A DNA stretch of 64,000 nt from Aliivibrio finisterrensis (GCF_008933155.1 NZ_WBVP01000011.1:55914-119913); one strand, 5' to 3'; positions 41,768 through 50,126 are shown, numbered from the stretch's first letter. Notes: a model not told the origin generated them from the sequence alone. Numbers and translations: made by a program.

Positions 41768-43195
41768 ATGAGCAAACAAGTTAAAGCCCAAGTCGTTGTA
41801 CTTGGTTCAGGTCCTGCTGGTTACTCTGCTGCTTTCCGTTGCGCGGATTTAGGTCTAGAAACAGTATTAATCGAGCGTTATAACACGCTTGGTGGTGTAT
41901 GTTTGAACGTGGGTTGTATCCCATCAAAAGCACTTCTTCACGTATCTAAAGTTATCGAAGAAGCAAAAGCAATGGCAGATCACGGCGTTGTTTTTGGTGC
42001 TCCACAAACAGACATTAATAAGATCCGTATCTGGAAAGATAAAGTAGTTACTCAGTTAACTGGCGGTCTTGGCGGCATGGCTAAAATGCGTGACGTTAAA
42101 GTTATTAACGGTTTTGGTAAGTTTACTGGCCCTAATACGATTGAAGTTGAAGGCGAAGAAAACACAACAGTTACGTTTGATAACGCTATTATTGCTGCGG
42201 GTTCTCGTCCGATTAAACTTCCGTTCATCCCGCATGAAGACCCACGAATTTGGGATTCAACTGACGCGCTAGAACTAAAAGAAGTTCCTGAAAAACTATT
42301 GATCATGGGCGGTGGTATCATCGGTCTTGAAATGGGTACGGTTTACCACTCTTTAGGTTCTAAAGTTGAAGTGGTTGAGATGTTTGATCAAGTTATCCCT
42401 GCTGCGGATAAAGACATCGTTAAAGTGTTCACAAAACGTATTAAAGATAAGTTCAAGCTAATGCTTGAGACTAAAGTAACGGCTGTTGAAGCAAAAGAAG
42501 ATGGTATCTACGTTTCAATGGAAGGTAAAAAAGCACCTTCAGAAGCTGAGCGTTACGATGCGGTTCTTGTTGCTATTGGTCGTGTACCAAATGGCAAACT
42601 TATCGATGCTGAAAAAGCAGGTATCGAAGTTGATGAGCGCGGTTTCATCAATGTTGATAAGCAAATGCGCACCAATATTGCTCACATTCATGCAATCGGT
42701 GATGTTGTTGGCCAACCAATGCTTGCTCACAAAGGTGTGCATGAAGGTCACGTAGCTGCTGAAGTTATTTCTGGTAAGAAGCACTACTTCGACCCTAAAG
42801 TAATTCCTTCAATTGCTTACACTGAGCCAGAAGTTGCTTGGGTTGGTAAAACAGAGAAAGAAGCAAAAGAAGAAGGTCTGAACTTTGAAGTTGCTACTTT
42901 CCCATGGGCTGCATCAGGCCGTGCAATCGCATCTGATTGTGCTGATGGTCTAACTAAGCTTATCTTTGATAAAGAAACTCACCGTGTTATTGGTGGTGCT
43001 ATCGTTGGTACAAACGGTGGTGAACTACTTGGTGAAATCGGCCTTGCAATCGAAATGGGTTGTGATGCAGAAGATATCGCTCTTACTATCCACGCTCACC
43101 CAACTCTACATGAGTCTGTTGGTCTAGCTGCAGAAGTATTTGAAGGTTCAATCACTGACCTTCCAAACAAAAAAGCAGTTAAAAAGAAAAAATAA
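41768..43195 (+). CDS. lpdA: Dihydrolipoamide dehydrogenase (E3)
   Basis: 475 residues. FAD-binding VVLGSGPAGYSAAFRCA (about 10-26), redox-active disulfide GGVCLNVGCIPSK (Cys 45 and 50), NAD-binding GGGIIGLEMG near 182, and the interface HAHPTLHES with catalytic His-Glu near 443. It reoxidises lipoyl groups in the pyruvate and 2-oxoglutarate dehydrogenase complexes and the glycine cleavage system. The 275-base gap from aceF, with a hairpin and a TAAAAT -10-like element at 41693, suggests its own promoter. Confidence 0.98.
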   Translation: MSKQVKAQVVVLGSGPAGYSAAFRCADLGLETVLIERYNTLGGVCLNVGCIPSKALLHVSKVIEEAKAMADHGVVFGAPQTDINKIRIWKDKVVTQLTGGLGGMAKMRDVKVINGFGKFTGPNTIEVEGEENTTVTFDNAIIAAGSRPIKLPFIPHEDPRIWDSTDALELKEVPEKLLIMGGGIIGLEMGTVYHSLGSKVEVVEMFDQVIPAADKDIVKVFTKRIKDKFKLMLETKVTAVEAKEDGIYVSMEGKKAPSEAERYDAVLVAIGRVPNGKLIDAEKAGIEVDERGFINVDKQMRTNIAHIHAIGDVVGQPMLAHKGVHEGHVAAEVISGKKHYFDPKVIPSIAYTEPEVAWVGKTEKEAKEEGLNFEVATFPWAASGRAIASDCADGLTKLIFDKETHRVIGGAIVGTNGGELLGEIGLAIEMGCDAEDIALTIHAHPTLHESVGLAAEVFEGSITDLPNKKAVKKKK

Positions 43196-43225
43196 TTCTG
43201 ATTAGCAACGCGTTTGTTAAGACAT

Positions 43226-43257
43226 AAAAAAACCGCTGAGAAATCAGCGGTTTTTTA
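43226..43257. terminator. Bidirectional terminator between lpdA and litR
   Basis: AACCGCTGA-gaaa-TCAGCGGTT with A-run before and T-run after, usable for lpdA (plus) and litR (minus). Confidence 0.9.
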
Positions 43258-43265
43258 TTATCATT

Positions 43266-43314
43266 TCCTGAATCCTGAATCCTGAATCCTGAATCCTGAA
43301 TCCTGAATCCTGAA
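43266..43314. repeat. Seven-copy heptanucleotide tandem repeat (TCCTGAA)7
   Basis: Seven perfect copies of TCCTGAA (minus strand TTCAGGA). It begins nine bases after the lpdA/litR terminator and ends one base before the litR stop codon, so it forms most of the litR 3' untranslated region. The arrangement mirrors the array at dciA. Confidence 0.98.
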
Positions 43315-43315
43315 T

Positions 43316-43921
43316 TTATTTATAAATACACAGCATATTTAAGAAACAGTTACCCGTATCTTCAAGCTCTTCAATTGAAGAACTACGGTTCGCTTGAATG
43401 AAAACAGAGTAGCAAATGCCATGCAGCATTTTAGCTAAGTTTTCAGGCGTATGATCGCTACACACTTCGTTACGCTCAATACCTTCCTCAAACATTGTGC
43501 GGATGATCTTTTGATTATTCACATGAGTGCTTAAGAATAAAGGCCACACTTCTTCGCGTGTTGATGTGCTCCATTCAAACCAAACTTTAATCCATTTATT
43601 GTCAGAGTGAACTGAATCAATAATGTTCATTAAAAGGGCGTTAAGGTTTGTTCGAACATCAAGCTCAAGAGAAATGGAGTTTTGCACAAATTGATGGAAC
43701 TGTTCTTCTACTTTATTCAATACATCATCAACAAGATCTTCTCTCGTTGGGAAATAGTTGAAAACGGTAGCGACAGATACTTGCGCGATTTCAGCAACAT
43801 CAGCATGGCCGCCACGGCCAATACCACGTTGTGAAAATACCTCGATAGCTATATCTAGTAGCTGTTCTTTGCGTTTTTCTGGGGATAGCCTTGTTCTAGG
43901 CCTTTTTTGAATCGTATCCAT
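43316..43921 (-). CDS. litR: Quorum-sensing master regulator LitR (LuxR/HapR family, TetR fold)
   Basis: 201 residues. An N-terminal TetR helix-turn-helix (about 15-62, with HADVAEIAQVSVATVFNYFPTREDLVDDVL) precedes an all-helical ligand/dimer domain. The sequence and the location beside hpt match LitR of V. fischeri and LuxR/HapR/SmcR of other vibrios, which switch on high-density traits such as luminescence and control motility and colonisation. AAGGA at 43931-43935 (minus strand) is its ribosome binding site and is overlapped by a Qrr-complementary stretch. Confidence 0.95.
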   Translation of the reverse strand: MDTIQKRPRTRLSPEKRKEQLLDIAIEVFSQRGIGRGGHADVAEIAQVSVATVFNYFPTREDLVDDVLNKVEEQFHQFVQNSISLELDVRTNLNALLMNIIDSVHSDNKWIKVWFEWSTSTREEVWPLFLSTHVNNQKIIRTMFEEGIERNEVCSDHTPENLAKMLHGICYSVFIQANRSSSIEELEDTGNCFLNMLCIYK

Positions 43922-43930
43922 TTTAATATA

Positions 43931-43941
43931 TCCTTGCCAAC
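43931..43941 (-). promoter_or_regulatory. Candidate Qrr small-RNA pairing site over the litR ribosome binding site
   Basis: The litR leader reads GTTGGCAAGGA on the minus strand. GTTGGC is complementary to the GCCAAC core of vibrio Qrr RNAs, and after one mismatch AG also pairs. Overlap with the AAGGA ribosome binding site fits known Qrr repression of luxR/hapR/litR. The pairing length seen is short, six bases plus two. Confidence 0.55.
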
Positions 43942-44247
43942 AAATTATTATTTTATATAGGTTTTATTATTATTATGCTCAATAACTTTACATAAGGCTG
44001 ATTATATATTCAACAATTATTCAGCTTATCAATTAAAAATATGACGAAGTTAAAGGTTATTTTTTTAAGTTGCAGCGATTTACCGTATAAATCTATTTTT
44101 GTTGAATTTTCCTCATAAAGTGGGAAGGTTAATATTAAGAGACATAAAAAACTTTTGTAATTGGATCTACGTCAACGGCCGTTTTATTGTAAACTGTAGA
44201 GGTCTAAATCTTGCCTTAGGTAAGTTCAACGAATTAAGTGAGATAGT
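43942..44247. other. litR-hpt divergent regulatory region
   Basis: About 300 bases, AT-rich, with no gene visible. It must hold the divergent litR and hpt promoters. TTATCAATTAA at 44026-44036 resembles one half of the LuxR/HapR consensus and could be an autoregulatory site, but the other half is poor. I could not choose a promoter with confidence. Confidence 0.5.
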
Positions 44248-44778
44248 ATGAAACATACAGTAGAAGTGATGATCTCTGAAAAAGAGGTTGCTCAACGTGT
44301 TAAAGAATTAGGTCAACAAATATCTGAACACTATAAAGAGTCTGAAGGACTGGTGATGATTGGTTTGTTACGTGGTTCATTTGTTTTCATGGCTGATTTA
44401 GCACGAGCAATTGATACGCCAATGACGGTGGATTTTATGACAGCATCAAGCTATGGCAATAGCATGGAGAGTACACGTGATGTACGCATCCTAAAAGATC
44501 TTGATGATGACATTAAAGGCAAAGATATTCTGCTCGTTGAAGATATTATTGATACAGGTAATACGTTAAGTAAGGTATGCGAGATATTGTCTATTCGTGA
44601 GCCTAACTCAATCACTATTTGTACGTTGCTTGATAAACCTTCTCGCCGGGAAGTTGAAGTAAAAGTTGATTGGATTGGTTTTTCAATCCCTGATGAATTT
44701 GTTGTTGGTGTCGGTATTGATTACGCTCAAAAATACCGTAATTTACCTTATATTGGTAAAGTGGTACCACAAGAGTAA
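44248..44778 (+). CDS. hpt: Hypoxanthine phosphoribosyltransferase
   Basis: 176 residues. The PRPP-binding signature [17 protein letters not shown] is near residues 92-108, and the hypoxanthine-binding region [21 protein letters not shown] segment (here [12 protein letters not shown]) near 145. It salvages hypoxanthine (and guanine more weakly) to nucleotides. In vibrios it neighbours the luxR/litR gene. A terminator follows. Confidence 0.96.
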   Translation: MKHTVEVMISEKEVAQRVKELGQQISEHYKESEGLVMIGLLRGSFVFMADLARAIDTPMTVDFMTASSYGNSMESTRDVRILKDLDDDIKGKDILLVEDIIDTGNTLSKVCEILSIREPNSITICTLLDKPSRREVEVKVDWIGFSIPDEFVVGVGIDYAQKYRNLPYIGKVVPQE

Positions 44779-44828
44779 TATCAATATTGAATTACAGTAA
44801 TTTAAAGTAACTAGGTTATTTTAAATAT

Positions 44829-44866
44829 AAAAAGTCGAAGATGCATTTGTGCCTTCGGCTTTTTTA
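44829..44866 (+). terminator. hpt terminator
   Basis: AAGTCGAAG...CTTCGGCTT stem (one G-T pair) with a 12-base loop and TTTTTT. Confidence 0.85.
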
Positions 44867-45103
44867 TTATTGTTATATCTATCACTTATATAATATAGCT
44901 TAAAGTTCGGTGTTATATTATAAATCTAATATATCTACGTAGTGTATGGCGATCTAGTTCGAGTGTTATTGGGTTTTTATTTTGTTTTTTTTATGTTGCA
45001 TATTTGTGCTTGATTATTAACCTGTAGTGGTTACAATTTAACCGTAAATAAATTTTACAACTTACCCATTTAAAGAATTAATTTTAAGTTTTAGGAGGTC
45101 AAC
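44867..45103. other. AT-rich upstream region of the small-ORF locus
   Basis: Non-coding as far as I can see. It includes T-rich tracts at 44970-45000 and ends in the ribosome binding site of the 25-codon frame. A candidate promoter lies at 45010-45037. Confidence 0.5.
45010..45037 (+). promoter_or_regulatory. Candidate sigma-70 promoter of the small-ORF/DUF1127-like locus
   Basis: TTGATT (45010-45015) and TACAAT (45032-45037) are 16 bases apart. The spacer contains the dyad AACC-tgtagt-GGTT, a possible operator. The predicted transcript would have a leader of about 60 bases before the 25-codon frame. Confidence 0.45.
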
Positions 45104-45181
45104 ATGACAGTTATTCATTCATACAAAATGTGTTGCGCCATCACTATGTCGTTTACACCCATTAACGATCGAAACGATTAA
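45104..45181 (+). CDS. Small ORF, 25 codons, possible leader peptide
   Basis: I do not recognise this peptide. It starts MTVIHSYKMCC and ends NDRND, with a Cys-Cys pair at residues 10-11. TTAGGAGGT immediately upstream, five bases before the ATG, is among the best ribosome binding sites in the window, which argues that it is translated. The stop codon lies 11 bases before a long hairpin (45193-45240), so a ribosome finishing here would touch its 5' arm. The DUF1127-like gene starts 112 bases downstream. A regulatory leader or a bona fide microprotein are both possible. Confidence 0.5.
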   Translation: MTVIHSYKMCCAITMSFTPINDRND

Positions 45182-45192
45182 TTAATTCGTAA

Positions 45193-45249
45193 CCTTCTTT
45201 GGCTGCGAATATTGCGGCTACCTAAGAAGGGAACTCCCTATCTTTATAC
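45193..45249 (+). other. Mutually exclusive leader hairpins
   Basis: CCTTCTT (45193-45199) can pair with AAGAAGG (45234-45240), enclosing an inner stem GCTGC/GCGGC. Alternatively AGGG (45238-45241) pairs with CCCT (45246-45249). The two use the same bases, so only one can form. No T-run follows, which points to translational rather than transcriptional control if it is regulatory. Confidence 0.45.
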
Positions 45250-45293
45250 TATTAGTCGCTCTATTTCTCAGCTTAATCTATTGGAGAAATATT

Positions 45294-45545
45294 ATGCGTC
45301 ATTCACTATATCTACGTTTAGCTACTTTATTAATTAAAGCCGATCTTGCTCGAGAAGAGCGTGAATGGAAACGAAAAGTTCGTAAAGTTCAATATGAGAT
45401 CCCTTGGGGAAATGAATATCTATTAAGAGATATTGGTTTGCATATTGATGGTCGAACAATCAGTGATCTTGAGGTTCCAGCAATAAAAACTGAACGCCAA
45501 ATCCGCCATCTTCGTCGACTCGTGCGTTTGAGAATAGCAACGTAA
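45294..45545 (+). CDS. DUF1127-like small basic protein
   Basis: 83 residues, rich in Arg and Lys, with no membrane segment. The core NEYLLRDIGLHIDG (about residues 41-54) matches the family hallmark of an Arg-rich helix followed by LLRDIGL. The N-terminal half is a charged helix (LAREEREWKRKVRK). DUF1127 proteins of alphaproteobacteria bind RNA and act in sRNA maturation and stress responses. A role here is inference. The C-terminal Arg-rich stretch extends beyond the usual short family members. TTGGAGAAATATT before the ATG is a good ribosome binding site. Confidence 0.7.
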   Translation: MRHSLYLRLATLLIKADLAREEREWKRKVRKVQYEIPWGNEYLLRDIGLHIDGRTISDLEVPAIKTERQIRHLRRLVRLRIAT

Positions 45546-45550
45546 AATAA

Positions 45551-45584
45551 AGCCAGAGAAGTTAAGGTGATGTTTTCTCTGGCT
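45551..45584 (+). terminator. Hairpin after the DUF1127-like gene
   Basis: AGCCAGAGAA/TTCTCTGGCT ten-base stem with a 14-base loop and no T-run. A second hairpin with T-run follows at 45600. Confidence 0.5.
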
Positions 45585-45599
45585 ATTGTCTAATGTAAT

Positions 45600-45627
45600 A
45601 AAAGGGGAGTTGTTGCCCTTTTATTTT
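45600..45627. terminator. Terminator between the DUF1127-like gene and can
   Basis: AAAAGGG...CCCTTTT followed by ATTTTT. It overlaps the 3' end of can and could serve both directions. Confidence 0.6.
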
Positions 45628-46280
45628 TCACCACTAGTCTGTGTTATCACAGACATGGCTGCTTGGTAGGATATTTCTAATGATTCTCGACTGTGGCCTT
45701 TTACACCCAGATCATTCAAAACGCCATCTCCCATACCATAAACAACGCCGTGAACTTGAACGTCTTGTCCTCGTTCCCAAGCGGTTTGCATTACGGTTGA
45801 ATTGCCAACGTTATAAACTTGTTCTGCGACATTTATCTCACACAACTTATCTCCCCATTTCTCACGAGGTAAACTGCCAAATACAGTTCTGTGTTTTAGA
45901 TAAAGATCTCTAATATGAAGTAGCCAGTTATTAATAAGGCCTAGTGGGGGGTTATCAATAGCTGCATTCACACCACCACATCCATAATGCCCACAAACAA
46001 TGATGTGTTTAATTTTTAAAACATCGACGGCATATTGCAAAACAGACAGGCAATTTAAATCAGTATGAATTACTTGGTTGGCTACATTACGGTGAACAAA
46101 TAGTTCGCCTGAATGAAGTCCAGTTAAACGTTCAGCAGGAACTCGACTGTCAGAGCAACCAATCCATAAAAAACCAGGGCTCTGTCCTTCTTCAAGCTGA
46201 GTAAAGTATTCAGGGCGTCCCGCTTTAATTGATTTTGCCCATTTAGAATTATTTTCAAAAAGCTCTTTAATTTCTGGCAT
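45621..46280 (-). CDS. can: Beta-class carbonic anhydrase
   Basis: 219 residues. Zinc ligands and catalytic residues lie in [11 protein letters not shown] (Cys and Asp near residues 42-46) and [12 protein letters not shown] (His and Cys near 98-103). It interconverts CO2 and bicarbonate, needed for carboxylases at ambient CO2. It is divergent from the SulP transporter gene, which suggests joint handling of bicarbonate. The E. coli orthologue is also next to hpt and yadG. Confidence 0.95.
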   Translation of the reverse strand: MPEIKELFENNSKWAKSIKAGRPEYFTQLEEGQSPGFLWIGCSDSRVPAERLTGLHSGELFVHRNVANQVIHTDLNCLSVLQYAVDVLKIKHIIVCGHYGCGGVNAAIDNPPLGLINNWLLHIRDLYLKHRTVFGSLPREKWGDKLCEINVAEQVYNVGNSTVMQTAWERGQDVQVHGVVYGMGDGVLNDLGVKGHSRESLEISYQAAMSVITQTSGEK

Positions 46281-46412
46281 TTAAATCTCTCATCCCTTAA
46301 ATACATAAGAAGCAAGGGGGTTCCTTACACTTCTTTCTGTTAAAAACGTCAACAGGTCTATTTACTATACACAATGTTACAATTTCAATCTGCTAAAAAC
46401 TTGCATGAAAAG

Positions 46413-46429
46413 TACTCATCTGACGAGTA
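46413..46429. promoter_or_regulatory. Dyad in the can-SulP divergent region
   Basis: TACTC-atctgac-GAGTA, a 5-7-5 inverted repeat 133 bases from can and 143 bases from the SulP gene. It is a possible operator. No regulator is assigned. Confidence 0.25.
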
Positions 46430-46571
46430 GAGGCGTTAAAAGAAGCGGCTGGAGTATTAATTAGATAAATAGGACATAAGCGGAAGTCATTAGTTCTAAT
46501 TAATAGTTATGAGAGATGAATAACTTTTGTTAAATTAATGGCCATACGAGTTTATAAACAGGGAGCTAACG

Positions 46572-48227
46572 GTGTTTGGGCAACGATTTGAGAGTGTAAA
46601 CTTTAAAGGTGATTTATTTGGTGGGGTAACGACAGCCATCATATCACTGCCTTTGGCATTGGCCTTTGGTGTTGCTTCAGGAGCAGGGGCTGAAGCAGGG
46701 CTGTGGGGAGCTATCATGGTGGGGCTTTTTGCTTCTCTATTTGGTGGTTCTTCAACATTAATCTCAGAACCAACGGGACCAATGACCGTCATTATGACCG
46801 CGGTCTTAACCAGTATGGTCGCTAAATACCCTGAGACTGGAATTGCAATGACGTTTACCGTTGTGATGATGGCCGGTGCATTTCAGATCCTTCTTGGGAC
46901 ATTAAAACTCGGTAAATACATCACTTTAATGCCATACAGTGTTATTTCAGGCTTTATGTCAGGCATAGGCGTAATTCTCATTATCTTACAGCTTTCCCCT
47001 TTGCTTGGTCATGCAGCACCAACGGGTGGTGTTATAGGAACGCTGAAAGCTTTACCTGATACATTGGCGCATTTAGATATTAAAGAACTCTTTCTTGGTG
47101 TATTGACGCTTGGTGTTTTGTTCCTTTTTCCTCAACAGTATCGTAAATATGTTCCTGCTCAATTAGTTGCTTTAGTTGCTGTTACACTTATTTCAGTCAT
47201 TATTTTTGATACAGATTCTATTCGTCGAATTGGAGAGATCCCCGCAGGTTTGCCTTCCATTGTCATTCCTACCATTAACAGTGATATGTTTATGACCATG
47301 GTCATTGATGCTTTAGTGCTAGGTACATTAGGGTGTATTGATACGCTATTAACCGCTGTTATTGGTGATTCATTAACACGTAAAGAGCATGACTCAGATA
47401 AAGAGTTACGAGGCCAAGGCTTAGCAAATATGATCTCTGGCTTATTTGGTGCGCTGCCTGGCGCTGGTGCAACAATGGGGACGGTTACTAATATTCAAGT
47501 AGGTGCTCGTTCACCACTATCTGGGGTGTTTAGGGCTGCGGTGCTTGCTTTAGTGGTATTGGTTGCGGGTGGATTAACAGAGCCGATCCCAATGGCTGTT
47601 CTTGCGGGTATTGCCGTTTATGTCGGCTTTAATATTCTTGATTGGAGCTTTATCCAGCGAGCACATAAAGTCAGTTTTGCTGGCATGGCCATTATGTACG
47701 GTGTAATGCTACTGACGGTATTTGTCGATTTAATTGTCGCCGTTGGTCTTGGTGTTTTTATTTCTAATATCATTATCATTGAACGCTTAAGCCGTGAGCA
47801 AGCTCGCCAAGTAAAAGCAATTAGTGATGCCGATGAAGATGATGTCCCTCTCACTGATAGCGAAAGACGTTTATTGGATAAAGCGAATGGAAAGGTGTTG
47901 TTCTTTTATTTATCTGGGCCAATGATTTTCAGCGTCTCTAAAGCGATTGCACGTCAACACTCCAGTATTTCTGATTATGAAGTGATGATTTTAGATTTAA
48001 CCGATGTTCCGATGATCGATGTAACCGTTGGTTTAGCGTTAGAGAATGCGATTAATGATGCGTTAGATGCAAATTGCAAAGTGTATTTATTGTGTCCCAA
48101 TGAAAAAACCAGAGAGCAATTAGAGAAGTTTCATGTAACAGATTTAGTTCCTGATGAAAATACGTTTAAATTTCGTTATGAGGCACTTAAGTCAGCGGTT
48201 AGATACGTTTCACCTGATGAAATCTAA
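46572..48227 (+). CDS. SulP family anion transporter with STAS domain
   Basis: 551 residues. A SulP transport core with 10-14 membrane helices (about 20-415, including GGSSTLISEPTGPMTVIMT and GCIDTLLTAVIGDSLT) is followed by a cytoplasmic STAS domain (about 440-550). The family moves sulfate, dicarboxylates or bicarbonate. Divergence from carbonic anhydrase favours bicarbonate (BicA-like), as inference. The start is GTG 46572, with GGGAG six bases before it. This gene is not found between can and yadG in E. coli. Confidence 0.88.
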   Translation: MFGQRFESVNFKGDLFGGVTTAIISLPLALAFGVASGAGAEAGLWGAIMVGLFASLFGGSSTLISEPTGPMTVIMTAVLTSMVAKYPETGIAMTFTVVMMAGAFQILLGTLKLGKYITLMPYSVISGFMSGIGVILIILQLSPLLGHAAPTGGVIGTLKALPDTLAHLDIKELFLGVLTLGVLFLFPQQYRKYVPAQLVALVAVTLISVIIFDTDSIRRIGEIPAGLPSIVIPTINSDMFMTMVIDALVLGTLGCIDTLLTAVIGDSLTRKEHDSDKELRGQGLANMISGLFGALPGAGATMGTVTNIQVGARSPLSGVFRAAVLALVVLVAGGLTEPIPMAVLAGIAVYVGFNILDWSFIQRAHKVSFAGMAIMYGVMLLTVFVDLIVAVGLGVFISNIIIIERLSREQARQVKAISDADEDDVPLTDSERRLLDKANGKVLFFYLSGPMIFSVSKAIARQHSSISDYEVMILDLTDVPMIDVTVGLALENAINDALDANCKVYLLCPNEKTREQLEKFHVTDLVPDENTFKFRYEALKSAVRYVSPDEI

Positions 48228-48253
48228 GTGATTAATTTAGTTATTTTTAATCA

Positions 48254-48288
48254 AGCCGTAGAGTGGTTTTCTCTGCGGCTTTTTATTA
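48254..48288 (+). terminator. Terminator of the SulP gene
   Basis: AGCCGTAGAG...CTCTGCGGCT (one G-T pair) with a seven-base loop, followed by TTTTTATT. Confidence 0.85.
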
Positions 48289-48376
48289 TCTAATCGTTTT
48301 CAAATTTGCATTCATCGTCATTCAACGATAAGCTAACTTGAATAATAGATGCTTAATCTAGGTGATGAATAAACAT

Positions 48377-49294
48377 ATGTACGCATTAGAGATAGAACAA
48401 TTACGAAAAACATATGCCGGTGGTTTTGAAGCGCTCAAAGGCGTGGATTTAACCGTAGAGCAAGGTGATTTTTACGCACTATTGGGACCTAATGGGGCCG
48501 GTAAATCAACAACCATTGGAGTAATTAGTTCACTTGTTAATAAAACCTCTGGCCGAGTGAAAGTGTTTGGTTATGATATCGATACTCATCTTGTTCAGGC
48601 TAAACAGCAAATCGGCTTAGTTCCTCAAGAGTTTAATTTTAACCCATTTGAAACCGTGCAGCAGATAGTAATACAACAAGCAGGCTATTATGGTGTTTCT
48701 CGTTCATTAGCAAAAGAAAGAGCACAAAAATACCTAACTCAGTTAGATCTGTGGGAAAAGAGACATGATCGCGCACGTAATTTATCAGGTGGTATGAAAC
48801 GCCGTTTGATGATCGCTAGAGCCTTAATGCATGAACCTAAGTTATTGATCCTTGATGAACCTACAGCTGGTGTTGATATTGAACTACGCCGCTCAATGTG
48901 GGAGTTCTTAAAGCAAATTAATGAGCAAGGCGTAACGATTATTCTTACTACACATTATCTTGAAGAAGCGGAGATGCTGTGTCGAAATATTGGAATTATT
49001 AATAAAGGTGAAGTCATCGAAAATACATCGATGAAACGATTATTAAATAAACTTCAGGTTGAAACTTTTATCTTAGATTTGGCAGAAAATAGCCCTACGC
49101 CTCAGTTGGAAGGCGCTAAAATGACAAGCAGTAAAGAAGGTTATATTGAGGTTGAAATAGATAAATCACAAGGGCTTAATTACCTTTTTGAGCAATTAAA
49201 CCATCAAGGGGTAAATGTACTTTCTATGCGAAATAAAGCGAATCGATTAGAAGAGTTATTTGTCAGTATTGTTCGTTCAGGGGAAGCTAAATAA
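48377..49294 (+). CDS. yadG: ABC transporter ATP-binding protein YadG
   Basis: 305 residues from ATG 48377, which aligns with E. coli YadG. GTG 48362 and ATG 48365 are open but have no usable ribosome binding site. Walker A GPNGAGKSTT (near residue 40), signature LSGGMKRR (about 140) and Walker B LLILDEPTAGVD (about 160) are present. Together with YadH it forms an ABC-2 type exporter. The substrate is not established. The stop overlaps the yadH start. Confidence 0.92.
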   Translation: MYALEIEQLRKTYAGGFEALKGVDLTVEQGDFYALLGPNGAGKSTTIGVISSLVNKTSGRVKVFGYDIDTHLVQAKQQIGLVPQEFNFNPFETVQQIVIQQAGYYGVSRSLAKERAQKYLTQLDLWEKRHDRARNLSGGMKRRLMIARALMHEPKLLILDEPTAGVDIELRRSMWEFLKQINEQGVTIILTTHYLEEAEMLCRNIGIINKGEVIENTSMKRLLNKLQVETFILDLAENSPTPQLEGAKMTSSKEGYIEVEIDKSQGLNYLFEQLNHQGVNVLSMRNKANRLEELFVSIVRSGEAK

Positions 49295-50064
49295 TGATGA
49301 ACTTATATTGGACAGCATTCAAAAGCCTTATATCTAAAGAGATAAATCGATTCACACGTATTTGGGTGCAAACACTGGTTCCACCTGCCATTACCATGAC
49401 GTTATATTTTATCATTTTTGGTAATTTGATAGGTTCACGTATTGGTGAAATGAGTGGCTTTAGTTATATGGAATATATTGTTCCAGGTTTGATAATGATG
49501 TCTGTGATCACTAACTCTTACTCGAATGTAGCTTCTTCGTTCTTTAGTGCTAAGTTCCAAAAAAACATAGAGGAGTTACTTGTCGCTCCTGTACCTAATT
49601 ACATTATTATCGCTGGTTTTGTTGGTGGTGGTGTTGTTCGAGGTTTATTGGTTGGTGCGTTAGTGACTTGCGTGTCTCTGTTTTTTGTTGATATTCAAAT
49701 TGCGCATTTTGGTGTGATTATACTGACAGTATTAATGACATCTATCGTATTCTCTTTAGGTGGATTGATTAATGCGGTTTTTGCTAGAACCTTTGATGAT
49801 ATCAGTATTATTCCGACGTTTATTTTAACGCCATTAACGTATTTAGGTGGGGTATTTTATTCGATTAGTTTGTTGCCTGAATTCTGGCAAGGGGTTTCTA
49901 AATTAAATCCGATTGTTTATATGGTAAATGCATTTCGTTATGGTTTTTTAGGTGTATCTGATGTCGGTATTGGTACTGCATTTGCGGTATTAACAGCATT
50001 TATTGTGGTGCTTTATGCCGTGGCTCTGCACTTAATCTCTAAAGGTACTGGCCTTAGAAGCTAA
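49294..50064 (+). CDS. yadH: ABC-2 type transporter permease YadH
   Basis: 256 residues with six membrane helices. The opening WVQTLVPPAITMTLYFIIFG and the internal FDDISIIPTFILTPLTYLGGVFYS are typical of this permease. It overlaps yadG by one base (TAATG), so the two are co-translated. The second ATG (49297) is an alternative start. E. coli has panD downstream, but here panC follows in the opposite direction and panD is absent. Confidence 0.94.
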   Translation: MMNLYWTAFKSLISKEINRFTRIWVQTLVPPAITMTLYFIIFGNLIGSRIGEMSGFSYMEYIVPGLIMMSVITNSYSNVASSFFSAKFQKNIEELLVAPVPNYIIIAGFVGGGVVRGLLVGALVTCVSLFFVDIQIAHFGVIILTVLMTSIVFSLGGLINAVFARTFDDISIIPTFILTPLTYLGGVFYSISLLPEFWQGVSKLNPIVYMVNAFRYGFLGVSDVGIGTAFAVLTAFIVVLYAVALHLISKGTGLRS

Positions 50065-50086
50065 TATTAGTGTCAGGACAGGACAA

Positions 50087-50126
50087 TAAAAAAGGGCAGA
50101 CGATCAGCGATCATCTGCCCTTTTGT
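50087..50126. terminator. Bidirectional terminator between yadH and panC
   Basis: AAGGGCAGA-c-GATC-agc-GATC-a-TCTGCCCTT, a long stem with one internal mismatch, flanked by A-run and TTTTGTTT. It serves yadGH and, less directly, panC. Confidence 0.85.

Noticed and set aside
44026..44036. LitR autoregulatory operator in the litR-hpt region
   Set aside because: Only one half of the LuxR/HapR consensus is recognisable, and such AT-rich half sites occur by chance.
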